Of a DNA stretch of 16,817 nt, positions 1-6,043 are shown piece by piece. The position numbers and the translations under genes are program-made. Position 1 is the stretch's first letter, and the number at the start of each line of letters is the position of its first letter. Where the stretch lies: assembly GCA_002049785.1 (NCBI GenBank), contig MUKB01000005.1, positions 1 to 16,817 on the forward strand, written 5' to 3'. The stretch comes from Caldifarciminota bacterium 4484_100 (GTDB lineage: Bacteria > Hydrothermota > Tepidihabitantia > SM23-42). The notes beneath the pieces are model-generated. The model made no database searches and was not told where the DNA came from. It saw only the letters and a list, made by a program, of their open reading frames with translations.

Positions 1-865
1 TGACTATCGTATTCTTTATGATCCGTGGTTCTGCATTATTTGTTACGGATATAGCCCCACCATAGCTGGAGGCACTATTATTCCTAAATGTATTTTCATA
101 GACAAAGACCTTACAGTTAGTATGGAAACCGAGCGCGCCTCCTTCATTGGCCTGATTATGCAGGAACTGATTGTTGTAGATGTAACCGGTGTCGCAGTTA
201 TACAGACGCAGACCTCCGGCCCTTTCGGACGCATAATTGGAGTCGAAGACATTGGAAATGAATTGTGGGCAGTAGCAGTCCTCACAATAGATTGCACCTC
301 CGTATTGGGAACTATTATTTCTGAATGTATTATTACTGGTGAGTAGGTTTGCATTGTAGATAGATATCGCGCCGCCGGTGTAATCTGATGCGTTATTGTA
401 GATGAAATTGTTCACAATTGAAATTGATGCATTTCGGCAGTAGATTGCCCCACCTTCACTGTGGGAATCGGTTCCCCGAGCATTGCCGTTGATGAGTGTG
501 AAACCATTGATTTCAGCACAATGGGAAGCGGAGTCAGGGAATGTAAGGGTATCACAATAAATCACATGCCAGGCAGTATCAATACCGGATTCACTGACCG
601 CGGTGAGGGTGCAGGTGGCTGAGCCGCTGTTATTCAGCAAGACGACCGAGTCTCTCATTATAAGACCTACGGTGTCATTGATGAACAGGTGATATGTCCC
701 AGGCTGGACCAGAACCGTGTCGATACCTGGTAGGTTGAGGGTACTGTCGATTGCGGCCTGGAGCGAATCACCCTCGGTGCCGGTTGTGTCCACGATAATC
801 GTGGCGCTGAAGCCGACAGAGAAGATACAGAGCCACAAGACTCCATTCCAGAGAAAAGAGTTCAT
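1..865 (-). CDS. Secreted right-handed parallel beta-helix protein (3' end outside window)
   Basis: This reading frame is open from an ATG at 865 to the window edge (288 codons, no stop), so the C-terminus is missing. Residues 1-21 form a signal peptide (hydrophobic run LWLCIFSVGF, likely cleavage after GFSA), so the product is exported. Residues about 35-60 (SLQAAIDS..PGTYHL) match the opening strand of pectin-lyase-like beta-helix proteins. From about residue 110 the chain is a run of 25-28-residue coils, each with a GGA[IL]- or GGL-type turn (near residues 138, 164, 189, 217, 242 and 269) and Asn-rich segments such as NTFRNNSA. Several Cys residues lie in the coils (YCEDCYCP). An AGGGGG ribosome-binding site (871-876) precedes the ATG by 5 nt, and a promoter lies upstream at 894-921. 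Such folds occur in polysaccharide-binding or cell-surface proteins; no catalytic residues were recognised, so the substrate is unknown. Confidence 0.85.
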   Translation of the reverse strand, partial: MNSFLWNGVLWLCIFSVGFSATIIVDTTGTEGDSLQAAIDSTLNLPGIDTVLVQPGTYHLFINDTVGLIMRDSVVLLNNSGSATCTLTAVSESGIDTAWHVIYCDTLTFPDSASHCAEINGFTLINGNARGTDSHSEGGAIYCRNASISIVNNFIYNNASDYTGGAISIYNANLLTSNNTFRNNSSQYGGAIYCEDCYCPQFISNVFDSNYASERAGGLRLYNCDTGYIYNNQFLHNQANEGGALGFHTNCKVFVYENTFRNNSASSYGGAISVTNNAEPRIIKNTIV

Positions 866-880
866 TTTGACCCCCTACTA

Positions 881-892
881 AGACTTAAGTCT
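881..892. promoter_or_regulatory. Perfect 12-bp palindrome AGACTTAAGTCT at the start site of the beta-helix gene
   Basis: The 12 bases are a perfect inverted repeat covering the predicted transcription start of the minus-strand gene. Its core ACTTAAGT recurs at 2698-2705, 15 nt upstream of the -35 box of the his/trp/aro promoter. It could be an operator. AT-rich palindromes of this length can also arise by chance, so the regulatory role is inference. Confidence 0.3.
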
Positions 893-893
893 A

Positions 894-921
894 ATTTTAT
901 TCAAAAATTGGAATCTGTCAA
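894..921 (-). promoter_or_regulatory. Sigma70-like promoter of the beta-helix gene
   Basis: Read on the minus strand, TTGACA (921-916) is followed by a 16-nt spacer and TAAAAT (899-894). The predicted start is near 887, giving a short 5' UTR of about 22 nt before the ATG at 865. The box quality and the 16-nt spacer match the two plus-strand promoters in the window. Confidence 0.7.
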
Positions 922-930
922 GTATCCATT

Positions 931-983
931 TTGGTTTTTTTTGGTTTGTCTGGTTTATCTCGTTTTTCTGGTTAATCTGGTTG
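931..983. repeat. T/G-rich degenerate repeat, copy 1
   Basis: The tract is made of variants of TCTGGTTTATC. A segment at 952-980 is repeated imperfectly at 1201-1229, with an exact 14-mer TCGTTTTTCTGGTT at 960-973 and 1209-1222. No coding potential is visible. It lies between two divergent promoters. Confidence 0.6.
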
Positions 984-990
984 AAAAGAT

Positions 991-1160
991 TTAGACCCTG
1001 AAACAATACTGAGATTCCTCAGCACAGGGTTCAGGGTGACAACAACGGCGTCATGCTGAATTTATTTCAGCATCTGAGACCCTGAAGCAATACTGAGATA
1101 CATTAGTACAGGCTTCAGGGTGATAATATCATTTGAGATTCTGAAATAAATTCAGAATGA
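991..1160. repeat. Cluster of four CTGAA/TTCAG palindromic repeat units (REP/MITE-like)
   Basis: Four inverted repeats with 8-bp arms follow one another. Unit 1 is ACCCTGAA 995-1002 with TTCAGGGT 1030-1037. Unit 2 is ATGCTGAA 1053-1060 with TTCAGCAT 1066-1073. Unit 3 is ACCCTGAA 1079-1086 with TTCAGGGT 1114-1121. Unit 4 is ATTCTGAA 1138-1145 with TTCAGAAT 1151-1158. Units 1 and 3 are long, share interior sequence (CAATACTGAGAT) and are near copies of each other. Units 2 and 4 are short, with 5-nt loops TTTAT and ATAAA. The flanks share GAG before the left arm and GA after the right arm in several units. Both neighbouring genes point away from the cluster, so these are not their terminators. 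A dispersed palindromic repeat family is the best reading. Confidence 0.75.
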
Positions 1161-1173
1161 CAGCTTTCTTTCT

Positions 1174-1257
1174 CAATTCCGAAATCCGAAATGCCAATTT
1201 GGTTTTTTTCGTTTTTCTGGTTTAATTCCGAAATCCGAAATTCGAAATCCGAAATGC
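1174..1257. repeat. CCGAAAT direct repeats with T/G-rich copy 2 between
   Basis: CAATTCCGAAATCCGAAATGCC (1174-1195) and a longer version (1222-1257) carry six or more units of CCGAAAT or TCGAAAT in head-to-tail order. Between them lies the second copy of the T/G-rich element (1201-1229). Units are only 7-8 nt, without spacers, so this is a simple-sequence repeat and not a CRISPR array. Confidence 0.65.
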
Positions 1258-1274
1258 CTTTCTTCCTCCTTGTG

Positions 1275-1302
1275 TTGACATCCGTTTTTAGCTGGATATA
1301 AT
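1275..1302 (+). promoter_or_regulatory. Consensus sigma70-like promoter of the propeller gene
   Basis: TTGACA (1275-1280), a 16-nt spacer, then TATAAT (1297-1302): both boxes are exact consensus. The start is predicted near 1309, about 37 nt before the ATG at 1346, leaving room for the AAAGGAGGT ribosome-binding site at 1334-1342. Confidence 0.85.
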
Positions 1303-1345
1303 GGTATGCAGTCGATAAGACTGCTTTATATTGAAAGGAGGTCTG

Positions 1346-2644
1346 ATGAGAAGGTTTTTTAAACCCTATCTTCTGCTCATTGCAGTGCTGGGGTTGAGCC
1401 TGTGTGGTGGGGGTATCGGGGTACCGAATCTCCTCTCACCGATTGGTGGAAAGAGTGTCTCTCTGCCTGTCTCCTTAATCTGGTCATCGGTTGAGAACGC
1501 AGAGAGCTATGTGGTTGAGGTTGATACAACCACCGATTTTTCCTCACCCGTTATTTCAACAGAGGTAAATGATACAACTTATTCTGTGGCATCCCTTGAT
1601 ACATTCAAATACTACTGGCATGTCGCTGCGGTCGATGAAAATGGAGATACCAGTGATTTTTCCGATGTCGATAGTTTTGTTGTTACGGGGACTTCGTATC
1701 CGAAAAATTTAATTACAACAATCCAGCTTCCGTGCAATAACCCTATGACTATTGACATTACTCCAGATGGGTCAGAACTATGGGTGGGCTACTGGGGACA
1801 GACTGATACTACAGTTACAGTCATCTCGACCGCCACCTATGAGATTACCCACCAGATTCCGACCACAAACCCGGGTAATGATATCGGCGAACTTCGGATC
1901 AGTGCCGATGGCAATTATGCCTACTACTGTGGGGTCTGGAATATGGACAGCTCTGGCATTATTGAACTTTCAGCTACCAGTTACAGCCAGACCAGGATGA
2001 TGGGCTATCCGTATGGTTCACCTCCAACTACGATAATGGGTCCGAATGGTCCTGGAATCGCCCTGACCCAGGCAAATGATTATATCTATGCCTCGCATAT
2101 GGCTACGGTTGATGATGGTTACATCGCCAAATTCGACCTTGCCACAGGTTCACCGGTCGATAGTGTCCATATGAGCTGGATTGCTGATATCGATTTAAAT
2201 CATTCAGAGACAAAGCTCTATGCGGTAGGAGAAGAAGATTCACTCTATGAACTTGATCCCACAACTATGACTGTTACCAGACAGCTTGGAGTGGGCTATG
2301 CCCCACATCGTCTCGTCATCACCAGTGATGACCAGTATGCTTTTGTTACCGGCGATTATATCTATGTGGTTGACCTCGTAAATTTCTCGGTTGTTGCTCA
2401 ATTCGATCCCGACATCTCGCCAGAGGGTCTGGAACTGACCCCGGATGAACACTATCTTTACATCTGTGATGGCGGTTCTAATTTTATTGATATTTATGAT
2501 GTTTCTGACCCAACCAACCCCCAGTTGATGGAAAAACTGGAATTCCCAAATGCCGGTTCGTTCTCAGAACTGATTTTTAATGCTGATGGTTCAAGGGCAT
2601 ATGTTGTAGAGAATAGCGGTTACATCTATGTGCTTGGCAAGTAG
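1346..2644 (+). CDS. Putative lipoprotein with FN3-like domain and YVTN-type beta-propeller
   Basis: The ATG at 1346 is chosen over an in-frame TTG at 1331 because AAAGGAGGT (1334-1342) sits 3 nt before it; the product is 432 residues. Residues 1-20 are an export signal ending LSLC followed by GGG. This resembles a lipobox, though Leu before Cys20 is atypical, so membrane anchoring through Cys20 is probable but not certain. Residues about 28-113 look like a fibronectin-III fold (LLSPIGG, LIWSSVENAESYVVEVD, YYWHVAAVDENG). Residues about 120-430 carry beta-propeller blades with the pattern ITPDGSELWVG, ISADGNYAYYC, ITSDDQYAFVTG, LTPDEHYLYICD, FNADGSRAYVV. These are typical of YVTN/SMP-30-like surface propellers. 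It has its own promoter and no operon partner. The function is unknown; adhesion or ligand binding at the cell surface is the usual guess for the family. Confidence 0.85.
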   Translation: MRRFFKPYLLLIAVLGLSLCGGGIGVPNLLSPIGGKSVSLPVSLIWSSVENAESYVVEVDTTTDFSSPVISTEVNDTTYSVASLDTFKYYWHVAAVDENGDTSDFSDVDSFVVTGTSYPKNLITTIQLPCNNPMTIDITPDGSELWVGYWGQTDTTVTVISTATYEITHQIPTTNPGNDIGELRISADGNYAYYCGVWNMDSSGIIELSATSYSQTRMMGYPYGSPPTTIMGPNGPGIALTQANDYIYASHMATVDDGYIAKFDLATGSPVDSVHMSWIADIDLNHSETKLYAVGEEDSLYELDPTTMTVTRQLGVGYAPHRLVITSDDQYAFVTGDYIYVVDLVNFSVVAQFDPDISPEGLELTPDEHYLYICDGGSNFIDIYDVSDPTNPQLMEKLEFPNAGSFSELIFNADGSRAYVVENSGYIYVLGK

Positions 2645-2652
2645 ATAGAATT

Positions 2653-2684
2653 TTTTGGGGTAGGGTTTACACCCTACCCCAAAA
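2653..2684 (+). terminator. Perfect 14-bp stem-loop after the propeller gene
   Basis: TTTTGGGGTAGGGT (2653-2666), loop TTAC, and its exact complement (2671-2684) begin 9 nt after the stop codon. No U-tract follows the stem on either strand; the T-run precedes it and pairs with the A-run. It is therefore a likely 3'-end hairpin but an imperfect intrinsic terminator. It separates the propeller gene from the amino-acid operon. Confidence 0.55.
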
Positions 2685-2719
2685 CCTTCAAAAAGACACT
2701 TAAGTTTAAATTTCACCCC

Positions 2720-2747
2720 TTGACATTTCATTGAATCTACATATAAT
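2720..2747 (+). promoter_or_regulatory. Consensus promoter of the his/trp/aro operon
   Basis: TTGACA (2720-2725), 16-nt spacer, TATAAT (2742-2747), both exact. The expected +1 lies 6-8 nt past the -10 box, at 2753-2755, and therefore coincides with the ATG of the leader ORF at 2754. No other convincing promoter was seen before hisG, and the following genes overlap or nearly abut, so this promoter probably serves all 16 genes. Confidence 0.85.
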
Positions 2748-2753
2748 GCCACA

Positions 2754-2891
2754 ATGTTAAATTTTACTGCGCAAAATTTTCTTCAATCCCACATAAGATT
2801 ATTGGTGATCAACACCAATAACAGCGCAGTCCCTTTTGTATATTTCTTTAACTATTTCTGGCATCCAGGCCATTGCCTTGGATGCCATTGA
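2754..2891 (+). CDS. Putative leaderless attenuator leader peptide rich in Phe/Tyr/Trp/His
   Basis: A 45-codon ORF runs from ATG 2754 to TGA 2889-2891, between the operon promoter and hisG. It has no ribosome-binding site; its ATG coincides with the predicted transcription start, so it would be translated leaderless. Residues 28-45 read FVYFFNYFWHPGHCLGCH. Within ten codons (2835-2864) there are four Phe, two Tyr, one Trp and one His, followed by His40 and a final His45. These are the amino acids made by the downstream operon, or derived from its chorismate. This parallels the pheA, pheST, trp and his leader peptides of other bacteria, but with all four amino acids combined. Some His codons fall inside the palindrome at 2860-2886 and may partly reflect its CAT repeats. 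No homologue is recognised, and translation is inferred from position and codon content. Confidence 0.6.
   Translation: MLNFTAQNFLQSHIRLLVINTNNSAVPFVYFFNYFWHPGHCLGCH
2766..2830 (+). promoter_or_regulatory. Leader RNA structure 1: nested stem-loops
   Basis: An outer 7-bp helix pairs ACTGCGC (2766-2772) with GCGCAGT (2824-2830). Inside it, a 9-bp hairpin pairs TTATTGGTG (2799-2807) with CACCAATAA (2813-2821) around loop ATCAA. The outer right arm ends 4 nt before the aromatic codon run begins at 2835, so a ribosome slowed on these codons would cover it. The segment 2804-2812 (GGTGATCAA) can alternatively pair with TTGATCTCC (2888-2896; one mismatch), which is the anti-Shine-Dalgarno region. 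Confidence 0.5.
2860..2886 (+). promoter_or_regulatory. Leader RNA structure 2: strong hairpin over the end of the leader ORF
   Basis: GGCATCCA (2860-2867) pairs with TGGATGCC (2879-2886), extended by GGC/GCC (2868-2870 with 2875-2877) with one bulged T at 2878 and loop CATT: 11 bp in all. It covers the Trp36-to-His45 codons and ends 2 nt before the stop codon. A T5 run follows at 2897-2901, but 10 nt lie between, so it is a poor textbook terminator. It could act as an attenuator hairpin or a ribosome-sensing element. Confidence 0.6.
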
Positions 2892-2946
2892 TCTCCTTTT
2901 TAACTACATAAAATCCATTTAACCAAGCCAAAAAAAGAAAGGAGGT
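2891..2946 (+). promoter_or_regulatory. Anti-Shine-Dalgarno helix sequestering the hisG ribosome-binding site
   Basis: ATCTCCTTTTT (2891-2901), starting at the last base of the leader stop codon, can pair over 11 positions (two G-U) with 2936-2946, which contains AAAGGAGGT, the hisG Shine-Dalgarno site. The loop is 34 nt. A ribosome finishing the leader peptide would physically cover the anti-SD strand. This arrangement suggests translational control of hisG by leader-peptide translation. Confidence 0.5.
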
Positions 2947-2952
2947 GAAGTT

Positions 2953-3807
2953 TTGAGCAGGTTAAAGGTTGTCATTCCCAAAGGAAGCATCTATGAAGGG
3001 GTAGTAAGACTTTTTCAGGATGCCGGGATTTACATCGAACATAATGACCGGTCATACCGACCAAAAGTTTCTATACCTGAACTTGAGATAAAGATTATGA
3101 GGCCCCAGAATATTCCCAGGATTATTGAGCTTGGCTCCCATGATGTTGGCTTTACCGGATATGACTGGGTGGTTGAAACTGATGCGGATGTGGTTGAGGT
3201 GCTCGACCTCGGTTTGAATCCGGTAAGAATTGTTGCCGCCATTCCTGATACCTTAACTGAAAAAGACCTGCATAAGAAACAAATTGTTGTGGCATCAGAA
3301 TATGAACGGATCAGCCGTAAATTTCTTGAGAAGAATGGATATGACTATATATTTTTACAGACCTATGGTGCAACCGAGGTCTTTCCACCCGATGATGCAG
3401 ATATGATTATTGACAATACTACTACCGGCCGGACATTAAGAGAACATAATCTCCAAATTATTGATACCATCTTAGAGTCATCGACAAGATTCATCGCCCA
3501 TAAACCGGCCTTGGATGATACTGAGAAGAGGGAAAAAATTTTTGAGTTGAAGATGCTGTTTCAGGCGGTGCTTGAGGCACGGGAACGTGTGATGCTGGAG
3601 ATGAATGTTCCTCCGGAGAAGTTTGAGCGTATTGTGAAGATACTTCCGTGTATGCGTTCACCAACCATTGCACCCCTGTATGGTGACCAGGGCTATGCAA
3701 TCAAGATTGCAGTGAAGAAAAAGGATATTCCTTCTTTGATTCCGAAACTTAAAAAATTCGGTGCGGTCGATATTCTTGAATATGAGTTGAGAAAGGTTGT
3801 CTCATGA
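2953..3807 (+). CDS. hisG: ATP phosphoribosyltransferase, long form
   Basis: Catalyses the first step of histidine synthesis, joining ATP and PRPP to phosphoribosyl-ATP, in the cytoplasm. At 284 residues it is the long HisG type. The catalytic lobes take roughly residues 1-205, with the PRPP-loop region at MIIDNTTTGRTLREHNL. A C-terminal ACT-like regulatory domain (about 210-284, ending GAVDILEYELRKV) normally binds histidine for feedback inhibition. Long forms do not need HisZ, and no hisZ is present. The start is TTG at 2953, 6 nt after GGAGGT (2941-2946). It is the first enzyme gene after the leader, and its ribosome-binding site can be masked by the leader (2891-2901). It overlaps hisC by ATGA. 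Confidence 0.95.
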   Translation: MSRLKVVIPKGSIYEGVVRLFQDAGIYIEHNDRSYRPKVSIPELEIKIMRPQNIPRIIELGSHDVGFTGYDWVVETDADVVEVLDLGLNPVRIVAAIPDTLTEKDLHKKQIVVASEYERISRKFLEKNGYDYIFLQTYGATEVFPPDDADMIIDNTTTGRTLREHNLQIIDTILESSTRFIAHKPALDDTEKREKIFELKMLFQAVLEARERVMLEMNVPPEKFERIVKILPCMRSPTIAPLYGDQGYAIKIAVKKKDIPSLIPKLKKFGAVDILEYELRKVVS

Positions 3808-4847
3808 ATGGAATCCGAAGAACGGTTCAGGAACTTGAAGAGTATACAGTTCCACAACCTCAGAGGATGATTAAATTGAATCAGAATGAATCGCCGTTTG
3901 ATCTACCTGAATCGATAAAGGTCAGGATTCTTCAAAGGCTCAGACAGATCACCTGGAATCGTTATCCATTATCCAAAAGTCCAGGTCTTGTTCAGGCGAT
4001 ATCAGATTATACCGGACTCAAACCACAATATATCGTTTGTGGTAATGGCTCGAATGAATTGATTGATTCGGTCTTTCAGGCCTTTTGTGAACCGGGTGAA
4101 AGGGTGATGGTGGTCGAACCGGGATTTGCAATCTTCGAGAGGCAGGCGAGATTGAGGGATTTGAATATAATCAAGGTCCCCTTAGATAAGGGTTTTGCAT
4201 ACAACCCGGATGCCATCATTGATGCAGCGGATTCAACAAAACTTATTATTCTTGCCTCACCAAATAATCCGACCGGCTCGGTCCTGAGCGTTGAGCAGAT
4301 CAAGAGAATCCTTTGCAAGACCCGGGCATTTGTGGTTATTGATGAAGCGTATTATGAGTTCTGTGGTGTATCAGCCCAGGACCTGCTTGCCGATTTTGGA
4401 AATCTGGTTATTACCAGAACATTTTCCAAGGCATTCGGTCTTGCGGGAATAAGGTTGGGCTATCTCCTTGCACAGCCTGAGGTTGCAAAACAGTTGGACA
4501 AGGCGAAACTACCGTTTTCCGTGGGCATATTCCAACAGGTGGTTGGTGAGGTAGTGCTCAGGATGAGGAGATATGTTGAGCAGGTGGTTCAGCAGATAAT
4601 AGAAGAGAGACAGAGGGTGTATAACCGGTTATGCAAATTGAAGAATATTCAACCCTTTGCCTCGGGAGCGAATTTCATCCTTTTTGAGGTTAAAGATGGT
4701 CAGGCTGATAGGCTATTCGAGATGCTATATCAGCGTGGTATCCTTCTGCGCAGTTTCAATAATATCTCTTTAAAGAATATGCTGAGGGTAACGATTGGAC
4801 GGCCAGAAGAGAATAGCCGGTTTCTTCAGGAGATGGAGGGGATATAA
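3804..4847 (+). CDS. hisC: Histidinol-phosphate aminotransferase
   Basis: A PLP-dependent class I/II aminotransferase that converts imidazole-acetol phosphate and glutamate to histidinol phosphate. At 347 residues the length is normal. Seen motifs: NQNESPF at 26-32 (substrate arm), GNGSNELID near 80-88 (PLP phosphate), SPNNPTG at 152-158, VIDEAYYEF with Asp180, and TRTFSKAFGLAGIRLGY with the Schiff-base Lys209. The ATG overlaps the hisG stop by 4 nt (ATGA), indicating translational coupling. HisC enzymes sometimes also transaminate aromatic amino acids, which would fit an operon making Tyr. That second role is inference. Confidence 0.95.
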   Translation: MNGIRRTVQELEEYTVPQPQRMIKLNQNESPFDLPESIKVRILQRLRQITWNRYPLSKSPGLVQAISDYTGLKPQYIVCGNGSNELIDSVFQAFCEPGERVMVVEPGFAIFERQARLRDLNIIKVPLDKGFAYNPDAIIDAADSTKLIILASPNNPTGSVLSVEQIKRILCKTRAFVVIDEAYYEFCGVSAQDLLADFGNLVITRTFSKAFGLAGIRLGYLLAQPEVAKQLDKAKLPFSVGIFQQVVGEVVLRMRRYVEQVVQQIIEERQRVYNRLCKLKNIQPFASGANFILFEVKDGQADRLFEMLYQRGILLRSFNNISLKNMLRVTIGRPEENSRFLQEMEGI

Positions 4848-4859
4848 GGGGGTGGAGTG

Positions 4860-5447
4860 ATGAGAAAGGCAGTTATTAAGAGAAAGACTAAGGAGACCAG
4901 TATTCAGATGGAACTGAAACTGGATGGTCAGGGAAGGGCAGAGATTTCTTCACCCATCGGCTTCTTAAACCATATGCTGGAACTGCTTGCCCATCATGGA
5001 TTGTTTGACCTGAAGGCCAGGCTCAGGGGAGATTTAGAAGTGGATCAACATCACCTGATTGAAGATACCGGTATTGTCCTGGGACAGGTCTTTGACAGGG
5101 CATTGAAAAAGAGAACAGGCATTGCCCGGGCCGGTTATTCTATCTTTCCGATGGATGAGGCGCTGGCTCTGGTCGCCATTGACCTCTCAGGCCGACCCTA
5201 TCTAAGATTGGAATTGAAGTTGCGGGCAAAAAGGCTGGGAGATTTCAACACGGAAAATCTGTTCGACTTTTTCCAGGGGTTTGTAAACGGTCTTGGTGCT
5301 GGTCTCCATATCAAGCTCTTTTATGGAAGGTCCGACCATCATAAGATCGAGGCAATATTCAAGGCACTGGCACGGGCATTGAAACAGGCCTGCACAATAG
5401 AACCAGAACGGGCAGGAAAGGTTCCCAGTACCAAGGGGGTTTTGTGA
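4860..5447 (+). CDS. hisB: Imidazoleglycerol-phosphate dehydratase (monofunctional)
   Basis: Dehydrates imidazole glycerol phosphate to imidazole-acetol phosphate, the substrate of HisC. It is 195 residues, without the N-terminal histidinol-phosphatase domain found in enterobacterial HisB. The Mn-binding repeats are clear: HMLELLAHHG, DQHHLIEDTGI, FNTENLFDFFQGF and GRSDHHKIEAIFKALARAL, with the usual ending VPSTKG. ATG 4860 is preferred to the adjacent in-frame GTG 4857, given the G-rich site at 4848-4855. The 12-nt gap after hisC is the only non-overlapping junction in the operon. A separate histidinol phosphatase must be encoded elsewhere. Confidence 0.95.
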   Translation: MRKAVIKRKTKETSIQMELKLDGQGRAEISSPIGFLNHMLELLAHHGLFDLKARLRGDLEVDQHHLIEDTGIVLGQVFDRALKKRTGIARAGYSIFPMDEALALVAIDLSGRPYLRLELKLRAKRLGDFNTENLFDFFQGFVNGLGAGLHIKLFYGRSDHHKIEAIFKALARALKQACTIEPERAGKVPSTKGVL

Positions 5448-6043
5448 TTGGAATTGTTGATTATGGTGCTGGTAATCTCTATTCGATAGTTAAGGCGTTT
5501 GACCATCTCGGATTCAGCACCAGGGTTATCAAATCTGTGGATGATGTCCTGGAGATTGAGAGGGTTGTTATGCCAGGAGTGGGTGCATTCTCCTCAGCGA
5601 TTGATGGGTTAAAATCGAAAGGGCTCTTTTCCTGGCTTCGTAACTGGATTGAGACAGGAAAGCCGTTTCTGGGAATCTGTCTGGGTATGCAGGTGCTCTT
5701 TGAGACAAGTGATGAGGCGAAAAATATAAAGGGATTGGGTATCTTCCCGGGCAGGGTACGACGATTAAATGCGAAAAAGGTTCCCCATATAGGATGGAAT
5801 CAGGTGCTACTCAATAGTGCGTGTGGGCTATTTAAAGGAATCCCCTCAAGACCGTATTTCTATTTTCTCCATAGCTATTATGTTCCGTATCAGGAATCAG
5901 ATTATGTTCAGGCGAGGACCGTTTATGAAGTTCCCTTTGTATCAGTCCTGGCAAGGGGTAATCTATATGCGGTGCAATTCCATCCAGAAAAGAGTGGAGG
6001 ACTGGGACTCAGGATGCTGGATAACTGGGTGAGGTTATGTTAG
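5444..6043 (+). CDS. hisH: Imidazole glycerol phosphate synthase, glutaminase subunit
   Basis: A class I glutamine amidotransferase that releases ammonia for HisF. In 199 residues it shows the oxyanion region MPGVGAF (43-49), the nucleophile loop GICLGMQ with Cys79, and the His180/Glu182 pair in VQFHPEKSG. It starts with GTG at 5444, overlapping the hisB stop as GTGA, after the AAGGGGGT site at 5433-5440. It is directly followed by its partner hisF, with a 7-nt overlap, as expected for subunits made in equal amount. Confidence 0.95.
   Translation: MIGIVDYGAGNLYSIVKAFDHLGFSTRVIKSVDDVLEIERVVMPGVGAFSSAIDGLKSKGLFSWLRNWIETGKPFLGICLGMQVLFETSDEAKNIKGLGIFPGRVRRLNAKKVPHIGWNQVLLNSACGLFKGIPSRPYFYFLHSYYVPYQESDYVQARTVYEVPFVSVLARGNLYAVQFHPEKSGGLGLRMLDNWVRLC

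Noticed and set aside
43..354. 103-residue minus-strand ORF
   Set aside because: It lies in a different frame from the clearly conserved beta-helix frame, which is open across the whole of 1-865.
1174..1257. CRISPR array
   Set aside because: Units are 7-8 nt and directly adjacent, with no unique spacers and no cas genes nearby.
2860..2901. Textbook intrinsic terminator in the leader
   Set aside because: The hairpin ends at 2886 but the T-run begins only at 2897; 10 nt between them weakens the call, so it is listed as a regulatory hairpin.
2754..2952. T-box or other known riboswitch in the hisG leader
   Set aside because: No T-box consensus (AGGGTGGNACCGCG-like) or other riboswitch core is recognisable; the coding leader and simple hairpins explain the region better.
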